From Streptomyces sp. NBC_01268 (lineage in GTDB: Bacteria; Actinomycetota; Actinomycetes; Streptomycetales; Streptomycetaceae): a stretch of DNA of 64,000 bases. The stretch covers positions 3,100,001 through 3,164,000 of the forward strand of contig NZ_CP108454.1 of NCBI RefSeq assembly GCF_036240795.1. Direction: 5' to 3'. Under the pieces are notes generated by a model. That model made no database searches and was not told where the DNA came from. It saw nothing but the letters and a program-made list of their open reading frames with translations. Positions 15,439 to 24,684 of the stretch are shown one piece after another. Made by a program: the position numbers and the translations under genes. Position 1 is the stretch's first letter. Every line of letters starts with the position of its first letter.

Positions 15439-15672
15439 TCACATCATGTCTTCGATGTCCGCGGCGATCGGGTCCGCGTCGGTGCCGATGACGACCTGGA
15501 TGGCGGTGCCCATCTTCACGACGCCGTGGGCGCCGGCGGCCTTGAGGGCGGCCTCGTCGACCTTGGACGGGTCGATGACCTCGGTGCGGAGGCGGGTGAT
15601 GCAGCCCTCGACCTCTTCGATGTTCTCGATCCCACCGAGCCCGGCGACGATCTTCTCAGCCTTGCTGGCCAT
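15439..15672 (-). CDS. nagF: PTS EIIB component, GlcNAc/glucose family
   Basis: The 77-residue single-domain EIIB protein relays phosphate from EIIA to the sugar during uptake. The phosphorylated cysteine is C24 in EEVEGCITRLRTEV. ATG 15672 (MASKAEKIV) is chosen over the upstream in-frame ATG because GGGAG precedes it and EIIB domains begin here. It is divergent from two EIIC genes. The same trio in S. coelicolor is nagF-nagE1-nagE2, which takes up N-acetylglucosamine; the matching layout and DasR-type sites support that name. Confidence 0.9.
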   Translation of the reverse strand: MASKAEKIVAGLGGIENIEEVEGCITRLRTEVIDPSKVDEAALKAAGAHGVVKMGTAIQVVIGTDADPIAADIEDMM

Positions 15673-15749
15673 GTGTTTCTCCCTGTCCGTTCCGTTCAAA
15701 GAACGTGAGTCTCGGCGCACCGGTGGTCCGCTTTGTCACGGTAACCCAC

Positions 15750-15765
15750 GGTTGGACCAGTCTCG
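15750..15765. promoter_or_regulatory. Weak DasR-like half site before nagF
   Basis: The minus strand reads GACTGGTCCAACC, which keeps ACTGGTC and ACC of the DasR operator but lacks the exact spacing. It lies about 80 bases upstream of nagF and is only a candidate. Confidence 0.3.
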
Positions 15766-15844
15766 CGAGCGAAGTCCGCCGTTCTGCCGAATGATGACGA
15801 TCACCGGCGGCCTGCCCTCGATCGGCCCCGGGGAGCCTATCGCA

Positions 15845-15860
15845 ACTGGTCTACACCAGT
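15845..15860. promoter_or_regulatory. DasR-responsive element (dre) before nagE1
   Basis: ACTGGTCTACACCAGT is a perfect 16-base palindrome and a near-exact match to the known DasR operator ACTGGTCTACACCATT. It lies between the divergent nagF and nagE1 genes, 59 bases before the nagE1 start. DasR represses GlcNAc uptake until phosphorylated amino sugars accumulate. Confidence 0.9.
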
Positions 15861-15918
15861 GTGAACGAGAGCCGGATCCGGATCGTTCCGGAGCCGAGTC
15901 GGGTCAGGGAGGACGCCG

Positions 15919-17220
15919 ATGAGCAGTACGAGCGCCGCAGCCGTACCGAAGAAGTCACCCTGGGGCGGCTTCTTCCAGGGGCTGCAGAAGATGGGCCGCA
16001 GCCTGCAGCTGCCCATCGCCGTCCTCCCCGCGGCCGGCATCATCGGCCGGCTCGGCCAGCCGGACGTCTTCGGCGCCGAGGGCCTGGGCTGGACCGACGT
16101 GGCCCGGGTGATGGCGGGAGCGGGTGGCGCGCTGCTCGACGCCGACCTCGGCCTTCCTCTTCTTTTCTGCATCGGCGTCGCGATCGGCATGGCGAAGAAG
16201 GCGGACGGCTCCACCGCCCTCGCCGCCGTGGCCGGTTTCCTCGTCTACCGGGGCGTGCTGCGCGCCTTCCCCAAGCCCTGCCCGGCCGGCACCAAGGACA
16301 TCGACGGCGGCTGCCTCGGCGCCGGCGACACCTTCGCCGGGTACACGTACCAGAACCCCGGCGTCTTCGGCGGCATCATCATGGGCCTGCTGGCCGCCTA
16401 CCTCTGGCAGCGCTACCACCGGGTGAAGCTGGTCGACTGGCTCGGCTTCTTCAACGGGCGCCGGCTCGTCCCGATCATCATGGCCTTCGTCGGCATCGCC
16501 TTCGCCGCCCTCTGCCTCTGGATCTGGCCGCCGATCGGCGACGCCCTGGAGAGCTTCAGCGACTGGCTGGTCGGGCTCGGCTCCTGGGGCTCGGGCATCT
16601 TCGGCGTGGCCAACCGCGCGCTGCTGGTCATCGGCCTGCACCAGTTCCTCAACGTGCCGGTCTGGTTCCAGTTCGGCTCGTACACCAAGCCGGACGGCAC
16701 GGTGGTCCACGGTGACATCAGCATGTTCCTGGCGGGCGACCCCGCGGCCGGTCAGTTCACCTCCGGCTTCTTCCCCATCATGATGTTCGCCCTGCCGGCC
16801 GCCGCGCTGGCCATCGCCCACTGCGCCAAGCCGCACCGGCGCAAGGAGATCGGCGGCATGATGCTCTCGGTCGGCCTGACCTCGTTCGTCACCGGCATCA
16901 CCGAGCCGATCGAGTACTCGTTCCTCTTCATCGCGCCGGTGCTGTACGCGATCCACGCATTGCTGACCGGTGTGTCGATGGCGGTGACCTGGGCGTTCGG
17001 CGTCCACGACGGCTTCAGCTTCTCGGCCGGCCTGATCGACTACGTCATCAACTGGGGCCTGGCGACCAAGCCGTGGCTGATCATCCCGATCGGCCTGTGC
17101 TTCGCCGTCGTCTATTACGCGATCTTCCGCTTCGCGATCACCAAGTTCAACCTGCCCACCCCCGGCCGCGAGCCGGACGAGGTGGGGGACGAATTCGAGC
17201 GGGACAACACGAAGGCGTAA
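15919..17220 (+). CDS. nagE1: PTS EIIC permease, GlcNAc/glucose family (NagE1-like)
   Basis: The 433-residue membrane permease moves the sugar while it is phosphorylated by EIIB. It starts SLQLPIAVLPAAGI after a short cytoplasmic leader, has about ten helices, and carries the EIIC signature ITEPIEYSFLFIAPVLYAIH and the loop NGRRLVPIIMAF. An extra loop with CPAGTKDIDGGCLGAGD (about residues 120-135) distinguishes it from its neighbour. In S. coelicolor the equivalent gene is not the main GlcNAc permease, so its sugar may differ. ATG 15919 follows GGGAGGA. Confidence 0.88.
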   Translation: MSSTSAAAVPKKSPWGGFFQGLQKMGRSLQLPIAVLPAAGIIGRLGQPDVFGAEGLGWTDVARVMAGAGGALLDADLGLPLLFCIGVAIGMAKKADGSTALAAVAGFLVYRGVLRAFPKPCPAGTKDIDGGCLGAGDTFAGYTYQNPGVFGGIIMGLLAAYLWQRYHRVKLVDWLGFFNGRRLVPIIMAFVGIAFAALCLWIWPPIGDALESFSDWLVGLGSWGSGIFGVANRALLVIGLHQFLNVPVWFQFGSYTKPDGTVVHGDISMFLAGDPAAGQFTSGFFPIMMFALPAAALAIAHCAKPHRRKEIGGMMLSVGLTSFVTGITEPIEYSFLFIAPVLYAIHALLTGVSMAVTWAFGVHDGFSFSAGLIDYVINWGLATKPWLIIPIGLCFAVVYYAIFRFAITKFNLPTPGREPDEVGDEFERDNTKA

Positions 17221-17264
17221 CCCCTCTCCCCCAGGCCCTCCCACGGGCCTTCGGCCCGCCCACC

Positions 17265-17294
17265 AGGCCCTCGGACCCCCCGGTCCGGGGGCCT
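17265..17294 (+). terminator. Terminator after nagE1
   Basis: The stem AGGCCC-T-CGGACC pairs with GGTCCG-G-GGGCCT. It separates nagE1 from nagE2, which has its own operators, so the two are probably separate transcription units. Confidence 0.65.
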
Positions 17295-17368
17295 TATGTC
17301 GTCGGTTGTCCGGCTATGGCTGAGCCCACAAAATTCGAAGGTTCCTTATCTAAGTCACACGTGCTACA

Positions 17369-17400
17369 ACTGGTCTACACCATTAATTGGTGTAGACCAC
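17369..17400. promoter_or_regulatory. Tandem back-to-back dre sites before nagE2
   Basis: Two DasR sites abut: ACTGGTCTACACCATT (17369-17384, exact consensus) and AATTGGTGTAGACCAC (17385-17400), the reverse complement of GTGGTCTACACCAATT. Together they form a 32-base block centred on TTAA, about 90 bases before the nagE2 start. The arrangement suggests cooperative repression by two DasR dimers. Confidence 0.92.
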
Positions 17401-17487
17401 GCGGTCCAGACCACCGCGTTCCCCGAGACGCCGCCGTCACCCCCTTTCACTGTCCTCTGGCGGCGCCTTGCCTACTGGAGGAAGTTG

Positions 17488-18753
17488 ATGAGTACGGCCA
17501 CCGCCCAGGCCGCCGCTCCCGCGAAGAAGCGCGGATCCGGCCTGTTCCAGGGCCTGCAGAAGGTCGGTCGCAGCCTGCAGCTGCCGATCGCCGTGCTGCC
17601 GGCCGCGGGTATTCTGCTCCGCCTCGGTCAGCCCGACGTGTTCGGCAAGGACGGGCTCGGTTGGGACAAGGTCGCCTCCGTGTTCGCCACGGCCGGCGGT
17701 GCTGTCTTCGACAACCTGCCGCTGCTCTTCTGCATCGGCGTCGCCATCGGTTTCGCCAAGAAGGCCGACGGCTCGACCGCCCTCGCCGCCCTCGTCGGCT
17801 TCCTGGTCTACAGCAACGTCCTCAAGGCCTTCCCGGTCACCGACGCCGTGATCAACACGACCGCCAACAAGGGTGTCGACGTCGCCGCGACGTACAACAA
17901 CCCGGGCGTGCTCGGCGGCATCCTCATGGGTCTGCTCTCCGCGGTCCTGTGGCAGCGCTTCCACCGCACCAAGCTGGTCGACTGGCTCGGCTTCTTCAAC
18001 GGCCGCCGCCTGGTCCCGATCATCATGGCCTTCGTCGGCACCGCCGTCGGCGTGATCTTCGGCCTGGTCTGGGAGCCGATCGGTGAGGGCATCTCCAACT
18101 TCGGCGAGTGGATGACCGGCCTCGGCGCCGGTGGCGCCGGCCTCTTCGGTCTCATCAACCGCGCGCTGATCCCGGTCGGCATGCACCAGTTCGTGAACAC
18201 CGTCTCCTGGTTCCAGATCGGCGACTTCACCAACGCCGCGGGCGAGGTCGTCCACGGTGACCTGAACCGCTTCTTCGCCGGTGACCCGAGCGCCGGAATC
18301 TTCATGTCCGGCTTCTTCCCGATCATGATGTTCGGCCTCCCGGCCGCCGCCATCGCCATCGCCCACGCCGCTCGCCCCGAGCGCCGCAAGGCCGTGATGG
18401 GCATGATGGTCTCCCTCGCGCTGACCTCCTTCGTCACCGGTATCACCGAGCCGATCGAGTTCACCTTCATGTTCATCGCGCCGGTCCTGTACGCGATCCA
18501 CGCCGTCCTGACCGCCGTCTCGATGGCCGTCACCTGGGCGTTCGGTGTCCACGCCGGCTTCACCTTCTCCGCCGGTGGCATCGACTACCTGCTGAACTGG
18601 AACCTGGCGACCAAGCCGTGGCTGATCATCCCGATCGGTCTCGTCTTCGCGGCGATCTACTACGTGGTCTTCCGCTTCGCCATCACCAAGTTCAACCTCC
18701 CCACCCCGGGCCGCGAGCCCGAGGAGGAGATCGAGGACCTCACCAAGGCGTGA
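17488..18753 (+). CDS. nagE2: PTS EIIC permease for N-acetylglucosamine (NagE2-like)
   Basis: The 421-residue permease is close to nagE1 along its whole length, including QLPIAVLPAAGILLRLGQPD, FFNGRRLVPIIMAF and ITEPIEFTFMFIAPVLYAIH. It lacks the cysteine-bearing loop of nagE1. In S. coelicolor the gene in this position is the main GlcNAc transporter. ATG 17488 is chosen because GGAGGAAG lies just before it; the open frame extends upstream across the operator. EIIA and HPr must come from elsewhere in the genome. Confidence 0.92.
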   Translation: MSTATAQAAAPAKKRGSGLFQGLQKVGRSLQLPIAVLPAAGILLRLGQPDVFGKDGLGWDKVASVFATAGGAVFDNLPLLFCIGVAIGFAKKADGSTALAALVGFLVYSNVLKAFPVTDAVINTTANKGVDVAATYNNPGVLGGILMGLLSAVLWQRFHRTKLVDWLGFFNGRRLVPIIMAFVGTAVGVIFGLVWEPIGEGISNFGEWMTGLGAGGAGLFGLINRALIPVGMHQFVNTVSWFQIGDFTNAAGEVVHGDLNRFFAGDPSAGIFMSGFFPIMMFGLPAAAIAIAHAARPERRKAVMGMMVSLALTSFVTGITEPIEFTFMFIAPVLYAIHAVLTAVSMAVTWAFGVHAGFTFSAGGIDYLLNWNLATKPWLIIPIGLVFAAIYYVVFRFAITKFNLPTPGREPEEEIEDLTKA

Positions 18754-18779
18754 GCCCACTCCCGCACCCCGTGCGACGG

Positions 18780-18812
18780 AAGGCCCCGGAACCCTCAGGG
18801 TTCCGGGGCCTT
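18780..18812. terminator. Bidirectional terminator between nagE2 and the MBL gene
   Basis: A near-perfect stem (AAGGCCCCGGAACCC with GGGTTCCGGGGCCTT) lies between two convergent genes and can serve both. Confidence 0.8.
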
Positions 18813-18832
18813 CCCCGTGCGCGCCGGGCGGC

Positions 18833-19585
18833 TCAGACCTCGTACACCGCGCCCGCGTACGCCAGCTCCGCCGGCCCCGCGTACACCTCGCGCGCGTCCG
18901 CCAGGTTCCGCCCGCCGTCGGTCCACGGGGGGATGTGGGTCAGCACCAGGCGCCCGACCTCGGCCCGGGCGGCCTGGGCACCGGCCTCGCGGCCGTTGAG
19001 GTGGAGCGCCGGGATGTCCTCCTTGCCGTGGGTGAAGGAGGCCTCGCACAGGAAGAGGTCCGCCCCGCGCGCCAGCTCGTCCAGCGCGTCGCACACCCCG
19101 GTGTCGCCGGAGTAGGTGAGCGTTCGGCCGCCGTGCTCGATGCGGATGGCGTACGCCTCGACCGGATGGCACACCTTCTCCGTGCGCACGGAGAACGGGC
19201 CGATCTCGAAGGCGGCCGACTTCAGCGTGTGGAAGTCGAAGACCTCGCTCATCGCGGTCGGCGACGGCGTGTCCGCGTACGCCGTGGTCAGCCGCTGCTC
19301 CGCGCCCTCCGGGGCGTACACGGGCAGGGCCCCGCAGCGGCCGCCCTCGTGGCGGTAGTACCGCGCGACGAAGTAGCCGCACATGTCGATGCAGTGGTCG
19401 GCGTGCAGATGGCTGAGGAAGATCGCGTCCAGGTCGTACAGACCGATGTGGCGCTGCAGCTCGCCCAGGGCACCGTTGCCCATGTCGAGGAGCAGCCGGA
19501 AGCCGTCGGCCTCTACGAGGTAGCTCGAACAGGCCGAATCCGCGGACGGGAACGACCCTGAGCAGCCGACGACGGTGAGCTTCAT
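18833..19585 (-). CDS. Metallo-beta-lactamase-fold hydrolase, RNase Z-like
   Basis: The 250-residue cytoplasmic hydrolase has the two-metal motif HLHADH at residues 59-64, LLLDMGNGALG before it, and SGDTGVCDAL and THIPPW later. The layout resembles the RNase Z and AHL-lactonase-like groups rather than beta-lactamases. Substrate unknown. ATG 19585 (MKLTVVGCSGSFPS) is the family start and has GGAGG upstream; the 46 residues before it in the open frame are arginine/proline-rich and unlikely to be used. Confidence 0.85.
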   Translation of the reverse strand: MKLTVVGCSGSFPSADSACSSYLVEADGFRLLLDMGNGALGELQRHIGLYDLDAIFLSHLHADHCIDMCGYFVARYYRHEGGRCGALPVYAPEGAEQRLTTAYADTPSPTAMSEVFDFHTLKSAAFEIGPFSVRTEKVCHPVEAYAIRIEHGGRTLTYSGDTGVCDALDELARGADLFLCEASFTHGKEDIPALHLNGREAGAQAARAEVGRLVLTHIPPWTDGGRNLADAREVYAGPAELAYAGAVYEV

Positions 19586-19786
19586 GGAGCGTGAACCTCC
19601 GTGGACGGGTGCGGGGAAGCGCGCGAAGAGGGGAGGTCGTGCGATCTGTCGAGCGTACGGCTCGCTACGGCCCGTCGCTCCTCCGTGGCGGCCCGTTGTG
19701 GGCGAACTCACGGGCTCTGTCACCGGTTCGGATGGATGGTGGGGCGCCCGGGCGGGGCGGAGGCCTCGACGGTACGGTCTTGAGCT

Positions 19787-20305
19787 ATGGACACGTCATG
19801 GTGGCCCGCGCTGGTCGCGGTCGTGGTGATCGCACTGGTCGTGGCGCTCGCCGACGGGCGGCGCCGCTCCGGCCGCCGTCGTCCCATGGGCCGGACCCGA
19901 CCGCCCGCCCGGCCGACCCGTCCGGCCCCGCGCGGGAAGGCGCCGCGAGGTGAGGCACCCGTCGGACGGCCCCCGACGGGCCGGGCCCCGGCGCGGGCGC
20001 CGCGGCCGGGTGAGATCTGGTGGGCGGAGGTGCCGTTCGAGGACGGCCCGGGGGCGAAGGACCGGCCGTGCCTGGTCCTGGGGCTGCGCGGGGACAGCGC
20101 GCTGGTCGCCAAGATCACCAGCAAGTACCACGACGAGCGCCCCGGGGTGATCGCGCTGCCGCCGGGCTCGGTGGGCGACGCGCAGGGCCGGCCCAGCTTC
20201 CTGGAGACGGACGAGCTGCGGGACGTGCCGGTGGCGGACTTCCGCCGCAGGGTGGGGACGGCGGACCCGGTGGTCTGGGACCAGGTCCGCCATCTGGCGC
20301 ACTGA
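19787..20305 (+). CDS. Membrane-anchored PemK/MazF-like protein
   Basis: This 172-residue protein has a membrane helix at residues 6-22 (WPALVAVVVIALVVALAD), a proline/arginine-rich linker to about residue 72, and a PemK/MazF fold from 73 (RPGEIWWAEVPFEDGPGAKD, then RPCLVLGL with R93). MazF toxins are soluble ribosome-independent RNA nucleases; a membrane tether is unusual. No antitoxin gene is visible on either side, so this may be a domesticated relative. It sits between the MBL gene and cysM, divergent from the first and convergent with the second. Confidence 0.8.
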   Translation: MDTSWWPALVAVVVIALVVALADGRRRSGRRRPMGRTRPPARPTRPAPRGKAPRGEAPVGRPPTGRAPARAPRPGEIWWAEVPFEDGPGAKDRPCLVLGLRGDSALVAKITSKYHDERPGVIALPPGSVGDAQGRPSFLETDELRDVPVADFRRRVGTADPVVWDQVRHLAH

Positions 20306-20329
20306 GCGGCTCGGACGGCCGCGCGGGCG

Positions 20330-21564
<1,235 letters not shown>

Positions 21565-21627
21565 GGGGTGGGCTCCTGTCGGAACAAGCTCGGAAGGGCG
21601 GGGTGGCGTGCTGGCGCGGCTCGGGCC

Positions 21628-21643
21628 CCCGCGCGGGGGGTCT
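21628..21643 (-). terminator. Candidate attenuator hairpin between leader peptide and cysO
   Basis: A short G+C hairpin (CCCCC-GCGC-GGGGG type) lies between the leader peptide stop and the cysO start. It is too small to be certain, but its position fits an attenuator controlled by translation of the leader. Confidence 0.35.
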
Positions 21644-21674
21644 TGCAGGTGTGAGGTGCGCTCGGCCCGGTCGT

Positions 21675-21791
21675 TCAGAGCGCGGCGCGCGACGTACACA
21701 TCGCGCTGGCGAGGCGGCACAGGTCGACGTGCAGGCGCGCGACGAGCAGGGGTGTGCCCGGCGTCTCTTCGCTCACGTCGTGGGAAACCAT
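21675..21791 (-). CDS. Short cysteine-containing leader peptide upstream of cysO-cysM
   Basis: The 38-residue ORF ends ...RLHVDLCRLASAMCTSRAAL and resembles the short putative leader peptides that precede sulfur-assimilation operons in Streptomyces. The HVDLCRL block is the recurring element as I remember it. Two cysteine codons near the 3' end, C25 and C32, could make ribosomes stall when cysteine is scarce. No Shine-Dalgarno is visible and a -10-like TACGAT ends 6 bases before the ATG, so the mRNA is probably leaderless. It lies 110 bases upstream of cysO. Confidence 0.75.
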   Translation of the reverse strand: MVSHDVSEETPGTPLLVARLHVDLCRLASAMCTSRAAL

Positions 21792-21797
21792 GCGCTC

Positions 21798-21803
21798 ATC
21801 GTA
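21798..21803 (-). promoter_or_regulatory. -10 element for a leaderless transcript
   Basis: On the minus strand TACGAT is followed by GAGCGC and then the leader peptide ATG, so transcription should begin at or next to that A. A -35 is not obvious. Confidence 0.45.
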
Positions 21804-21835
21804 TCGATTCCCGGTCCGGGTTCCGGAATGTGATC

Positions 21836-22657
21836 TCACATGACGGACAGATTCTGACCAACCGGCGGACGGGGCAGGTAGACCACGAGCGGCGTGCCGG
21901 TGGTCGGATGCGGGATGACCTCGGCTTCCACCCCGTAGACCGCCGCGAGCAGGGCCGGTGTCAGGACCTCCGCCGGCGGCCCCTCGGCGACCACCCTCCC
22001 CCGGTCCAGGACGTAGAGCCGGTCGCAGTAGGCGGCGGCGAGGGTCAGGTCGTGCAGGGCCAGGAGGTTGGTGGTGCCCAAGTGGCGCATGAGGGAGAGG
22101 ACTTCCAGCTGGTAGCGGATGTCCAGGTGGTTGGTGGGCTCGTCGAGGACCAGCAGTTCCGGGTCCTGGACGAGCGCCCGGGCGACGAGGGCGCGCTGGC
22201 GTTCGCCGCCGGAGAGCCCGGGGTACGGGCGGTCGGCGAGGTCCAGGATGCCGACCCGGTCCAGCGCCGCGTCCGCCCGCTCCCGGTCCCGCTCGGTGTC
22301 GCCCTCCCAGAAGCGCTTGTGCGGGGAGCGGCCGAGGGCGACCAGCTCGCGGACGGTCAGCTCGAACTCCAGGGCGCTCTCCTGCGGCACGGTCGCCACC
22401 CGGCGGGCCCGCGCCCGGGGCCCGAGCGCGTGGAGGTCGTCGCCGTCGAGGAGGGCGCGGCCGGAGGTGGCGGTGAGGGTGCCGTAGATACAACGGAGCA
22501 GGGTGGTCTTGCCGCTGCCGTTGGGGCCGACGAGGCCGATCGTCTCGCCGGGGCGGGCGACGAGACCGGCCTCGTGCAGCCGCCCCTCGTACGAGAGGGC
22601 CTCGACGCGGAGCTCGGCCGGGCGGCGGTCGCGGGGATCGGGCGGGCCGGGGGTCAC
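21836..22657 (-). CDS. btuD: Cobalamin ABC transporter ATPase
   Basis: The 273-residue ATPase has Walker A GLVGPNGSGKTT, signature LSGGERQRALVARAL, Walker B LLVLDEPTNHLD and switch histidine in LLALHDLTLA, as in the siderophore/B12 (FecE/BtuD) class. Its GTG start overlaps the permease stop (GTGA). Substrate assignment to cobalamin rests on the B12 riboswitch ahead of the operon. It would act at the membrane as a dimer under BtuC. Confidence 0.92.
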   Translation of the reverse strand: MTPGPPDPRDRRPAELRVEALSYEGRLHEAGLVARPGETIGLVGPNGSGKTTLLRCIYGTLTATSGRALLDGDDLHALGPRARARRVATVPQESALEFELTVRELVALGRSPHKRFWEGDTERDRERADAALDRVGILDLADRPYPGLSGGERQRALVARALVQDPELLVLDEPTNHLDIRYQLEVLSLMRHLGTTNLLALHDLTLAAAYCDRLYVLDRGRVVAEGPPAEVLTPALLAAVYGVEAEVIPHPTTGTPLVVYLPRPPVGQNLSVM

Positions 22658-23682
22658 AGGGTCGCTCCGTCCGCGCGGCGGCGCATCAGCCAGAGGAAGA
22701 AGGGGCCGCCGGTGAGGGCGGTGAGGACGCCGACGGGGATGTCCTGCGGCGCGGCGACGGTGCGGGCGGCCAGGTCGGCGAGGACCAGGGCGAGTGCCCC
22801 GCCGAGGGCGGCGACGGGCAGCAGGCGCCGGTGCGGGGCGCCGACGGCCATGCGGGCGGCGTGCGGGACCATCAGGCCGATGAAGCCGACGGCTCCGCTG
22901 GCCGCGACCATGACGGCGGTGACCAGGGAGGCGAGGACGAAGACGGCCGCGCGGAAGCGGGCGGTGTCCAGGCCGAGGACGGTGGCGCCCTCCTCGCCGA
23001 CCAGCAGCAGGTCGAGCGGGCGGGCGAGGGTGAGCAGGGCTCCGATGCCGAGCGCGAGGACGGCGGCGGGCAGCACGAGGCTGTCCCAGCGGGCGCTGCC
23101 GAGTCCGCCGAGGGACCAGAAGAGGGCTTCCTGGAACTGCTCGGGCCGCCCGGCGAGCACGAGCAGCAGGGTGGTCAGGGCGGACAGGATGTACGAGACG
23201 GCCACCCCGGCGAGGACGAGCCGGGCGCCGGTCATGGTGCCGCCGCGCCGGGCCAGGGCGTAGACGAGGACGAGGGCGAGCAGGGCGCCCGCGAAGGCCC
23301 CGGCGGGCAGCGCGACGGTGGTGGTGACGCCCCCGACGAGGCCGGCGCCGCCGCCCAGGACCAGGACGAACACCGCTCCGGCGGAGGCGCCGGAGGAGAT
23401 GCCGAGCAGGAACGGGTCGGCGAGCCGGTTGCGTACCAGCGCCTGGAGCACGGCGCCGACGACGGCGAGCCCGGCGCCGACGACCGCCCCGAGCAGCACC
23501 CGGGGCAGCCGGACGTCGAGCACGATCGTCCGGTACGGGGAGGGCCCGGCCCGGCCGGTCAGGGCGTCGAGCACCTGACCGGGCGGGATGCGGACGGAGC
23601 CGAGCGCGAGGGCGGCGACGACGGCCGCGGCGAGCGCCACGAGGAGCCCGGCGACGACGGAGGCGTGGCGGAGCCGGGTCAT
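22654..23682 (-). CDS. btuC: Cobalamin ABC transporter permease (FecCD family)
   Basis: The 342-residue permease of the FecCD/BtuC family has about ten helices and the family motifs LPRVLLGAVVGAGLAVVGAV (with LQALVRNRLADPFLLG next to it) and GFIGLMVPHAARM. It forms the channel of a B12 importer. Its ATG overlaps the stop of the binding-protein gene (ATGA) and its own stop overlaps the ATPase start, so the three genes are translationally coupled. Confidence 0.92.
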   Translation of the reverse strand: MTRLRHASVVAGLLVALAAAVVAALALGSVRIPPGQVLDALTGRAGPSPYRTIVLDVRLPRVLLGAVVGAGLAVVGAVLQALVRNRLADPFLLGISSGASAGAVFVLVLGGGAGLVGGVTTTVALPAGAFAGALLALVLVYALARRGGTMTGARLVLAGVAVSYILSALTTLLLVLAGRPEQFQEALFWSLGGLGSARWDSLVLPAAVLALGIGALLTLARPLDLLLVGEEGATVLGLDTARFRAAVFVLASLVTAVMVAASGAVGFIGLMVPHAARMAVGAPHRRLLPVAALGGALALVLADLAARTVAAPQDIPVGVLTALTGGPFFLWLMRRRADGATL

Positions 23683-24656
23683 CGGGCCGCGGCCGCGGGG
23701 TGCAGCTGGGCGGCCAGCTTCCCGACGGCGGCGGGTGCGCGGACGCCGAGGACCGCGTCGGAGAGCGGCAGCACGGCGAAGCGGCGGTTCTTGACGGCCG
23801 GGACCTCGCGCAGCGCCGGGTCGTCGAGGAGGCGGCGCTTCTTCTGTTCGACGGTGGTGGAGCCGTAGTCGTAGATGACGATCACGTCGGGCTTGCGGGC
23901 GACGACCTGTTCCCAGGTGGCGTCGCCGAAGGTCTTGTCGAGGTCGGCGAAGACGTTGCGGCCGCCGGCGCGGGTGATCAGCTCGTTGCCGATGCCCTTG
24001 CCGCCGGCGGTGAACGCGGTCTTGTCGCCGCTGTCGTAGACGAAGACGGAGACGGGGGCGGTGCCCTTCAGGCGCCGCTCGGCCGCGGTGACCCCGGCCT
24101 GCGCGTCGCGGGTCCAGGCCGCGGCCCGGTCGGGGACGCCGAAGGTGCGGCCCACCTCGGCGACCTCGCGGTAGACGTCGTCGAGGCCGGTGGCGCCGGA
24201 GGGGCAGTACTCGGTGTTGAGGCGGGAGGCGATGCCGGAGCGCTCGAGGTCGTCGCGGCTCCGGCCGGCCTTGGCGTCGAAGGCGGAGGCGTAACCGCCG
24301 TACACGAAGTCGGGGTTCGCGGCGAGCAGCGCCTCCTTGGAGGGGTACTCCTTGGCGAGGACGGGGACGCCGTCGTAGGCCTTCTTGTACGCGGGGAGGA
24401 CGGCGTCGTCGAGGTAGGCCGTGCCGACCAGGGACTTCTGCAGGCCGAGGGCGAGCATGACCTCGGTGACGTGCTGGTTCATGGTCACCGCGCGCTTCGG
24501 CGGCGCCTGGTAGGTGGTCGTGACACCGCAGTTGACGACGGTGTACGGGAAGCCGGGCGCGGCCTTGCCGCCGGCGGGGGTGCTCGCGGGGGCCGCGCAG
24601 GCGGCGAGCAGGGGTATGAGGACGGCGGCGGGCAGCAGCGGGCGGCGCCAGGACAT
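23679..24656 (-). CDS. btuF: Cobalamin-binding lipoprotein
   Basis: The 325-residue solute-binding lipoprotein has signal MSWRRPLLPAAVLIPLLAAC with lipidation at C20. It has the BtuF/FepB-like two-lobed pattern (VTMNQHVTEVMLALGLQKSL, NPDFVYGGY, WEQVVARKPDVIVIYDYG). It captures B12 or a cobinamide outside the membrane and delivers it to BtuC. The start lies right after a self-complementary GGAGGCCTCC that includes the ribosome binding site, and a cobalamin riboswitch precedes it. Confidence 0.92.
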   Translation of the reverse strand: MSWRRPLLPAAVLIPLLAACAAPASTPAGGKAAPGFPYTVVNCGVTTTYQAPPKRAVTMNQHVTEVMLALGLQKSLVGTAYLDDAVLPAYKKAYDGVPVLAKEYPSKEALLAANPDFVYGGYASAFDAKAGRSRDDLERSGIASRLNTEYCPSGATGLDDVYREVAEVGRTFGVPDRAAAWTRDAQAGVTAAERRLKGTAPVSVFVYDSGDKTAFTAGGKGIGNELITRAGGRNVFADLDKTFGDATWEQVVARKPDVIVIYDYGSTTVEQKKRRLLDDPALREVPAVKNRRFAVLPLSDAVLGVRAPAAVGKLAAQLHPAAAAR

Positions 24657-24658
24657 GG

Positions 24659-24668
24659 GGAGGCCTCC
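24659..24668 (-). promoter_or_regulatory. Self-complementary ribosome binding site of btuF
   Basis: On the mRNA the sequence GGAGGCCTCC precedes the ATG by two bases. It is a palindrome holding the Shine-Dalgarno, so it could dimerise or pair with riboswitch sequence, fitting translational control. Confidence 0.5.
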
Positions 24669-24684
24669 AGACGGGGATCTCCGC

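Noticed and set aside
19787..20305. Toxin-antitoxin operon
   Set aside because: No antitoxin-sized gene is found on either side, and the MazF-like domain is membrane-tethered.
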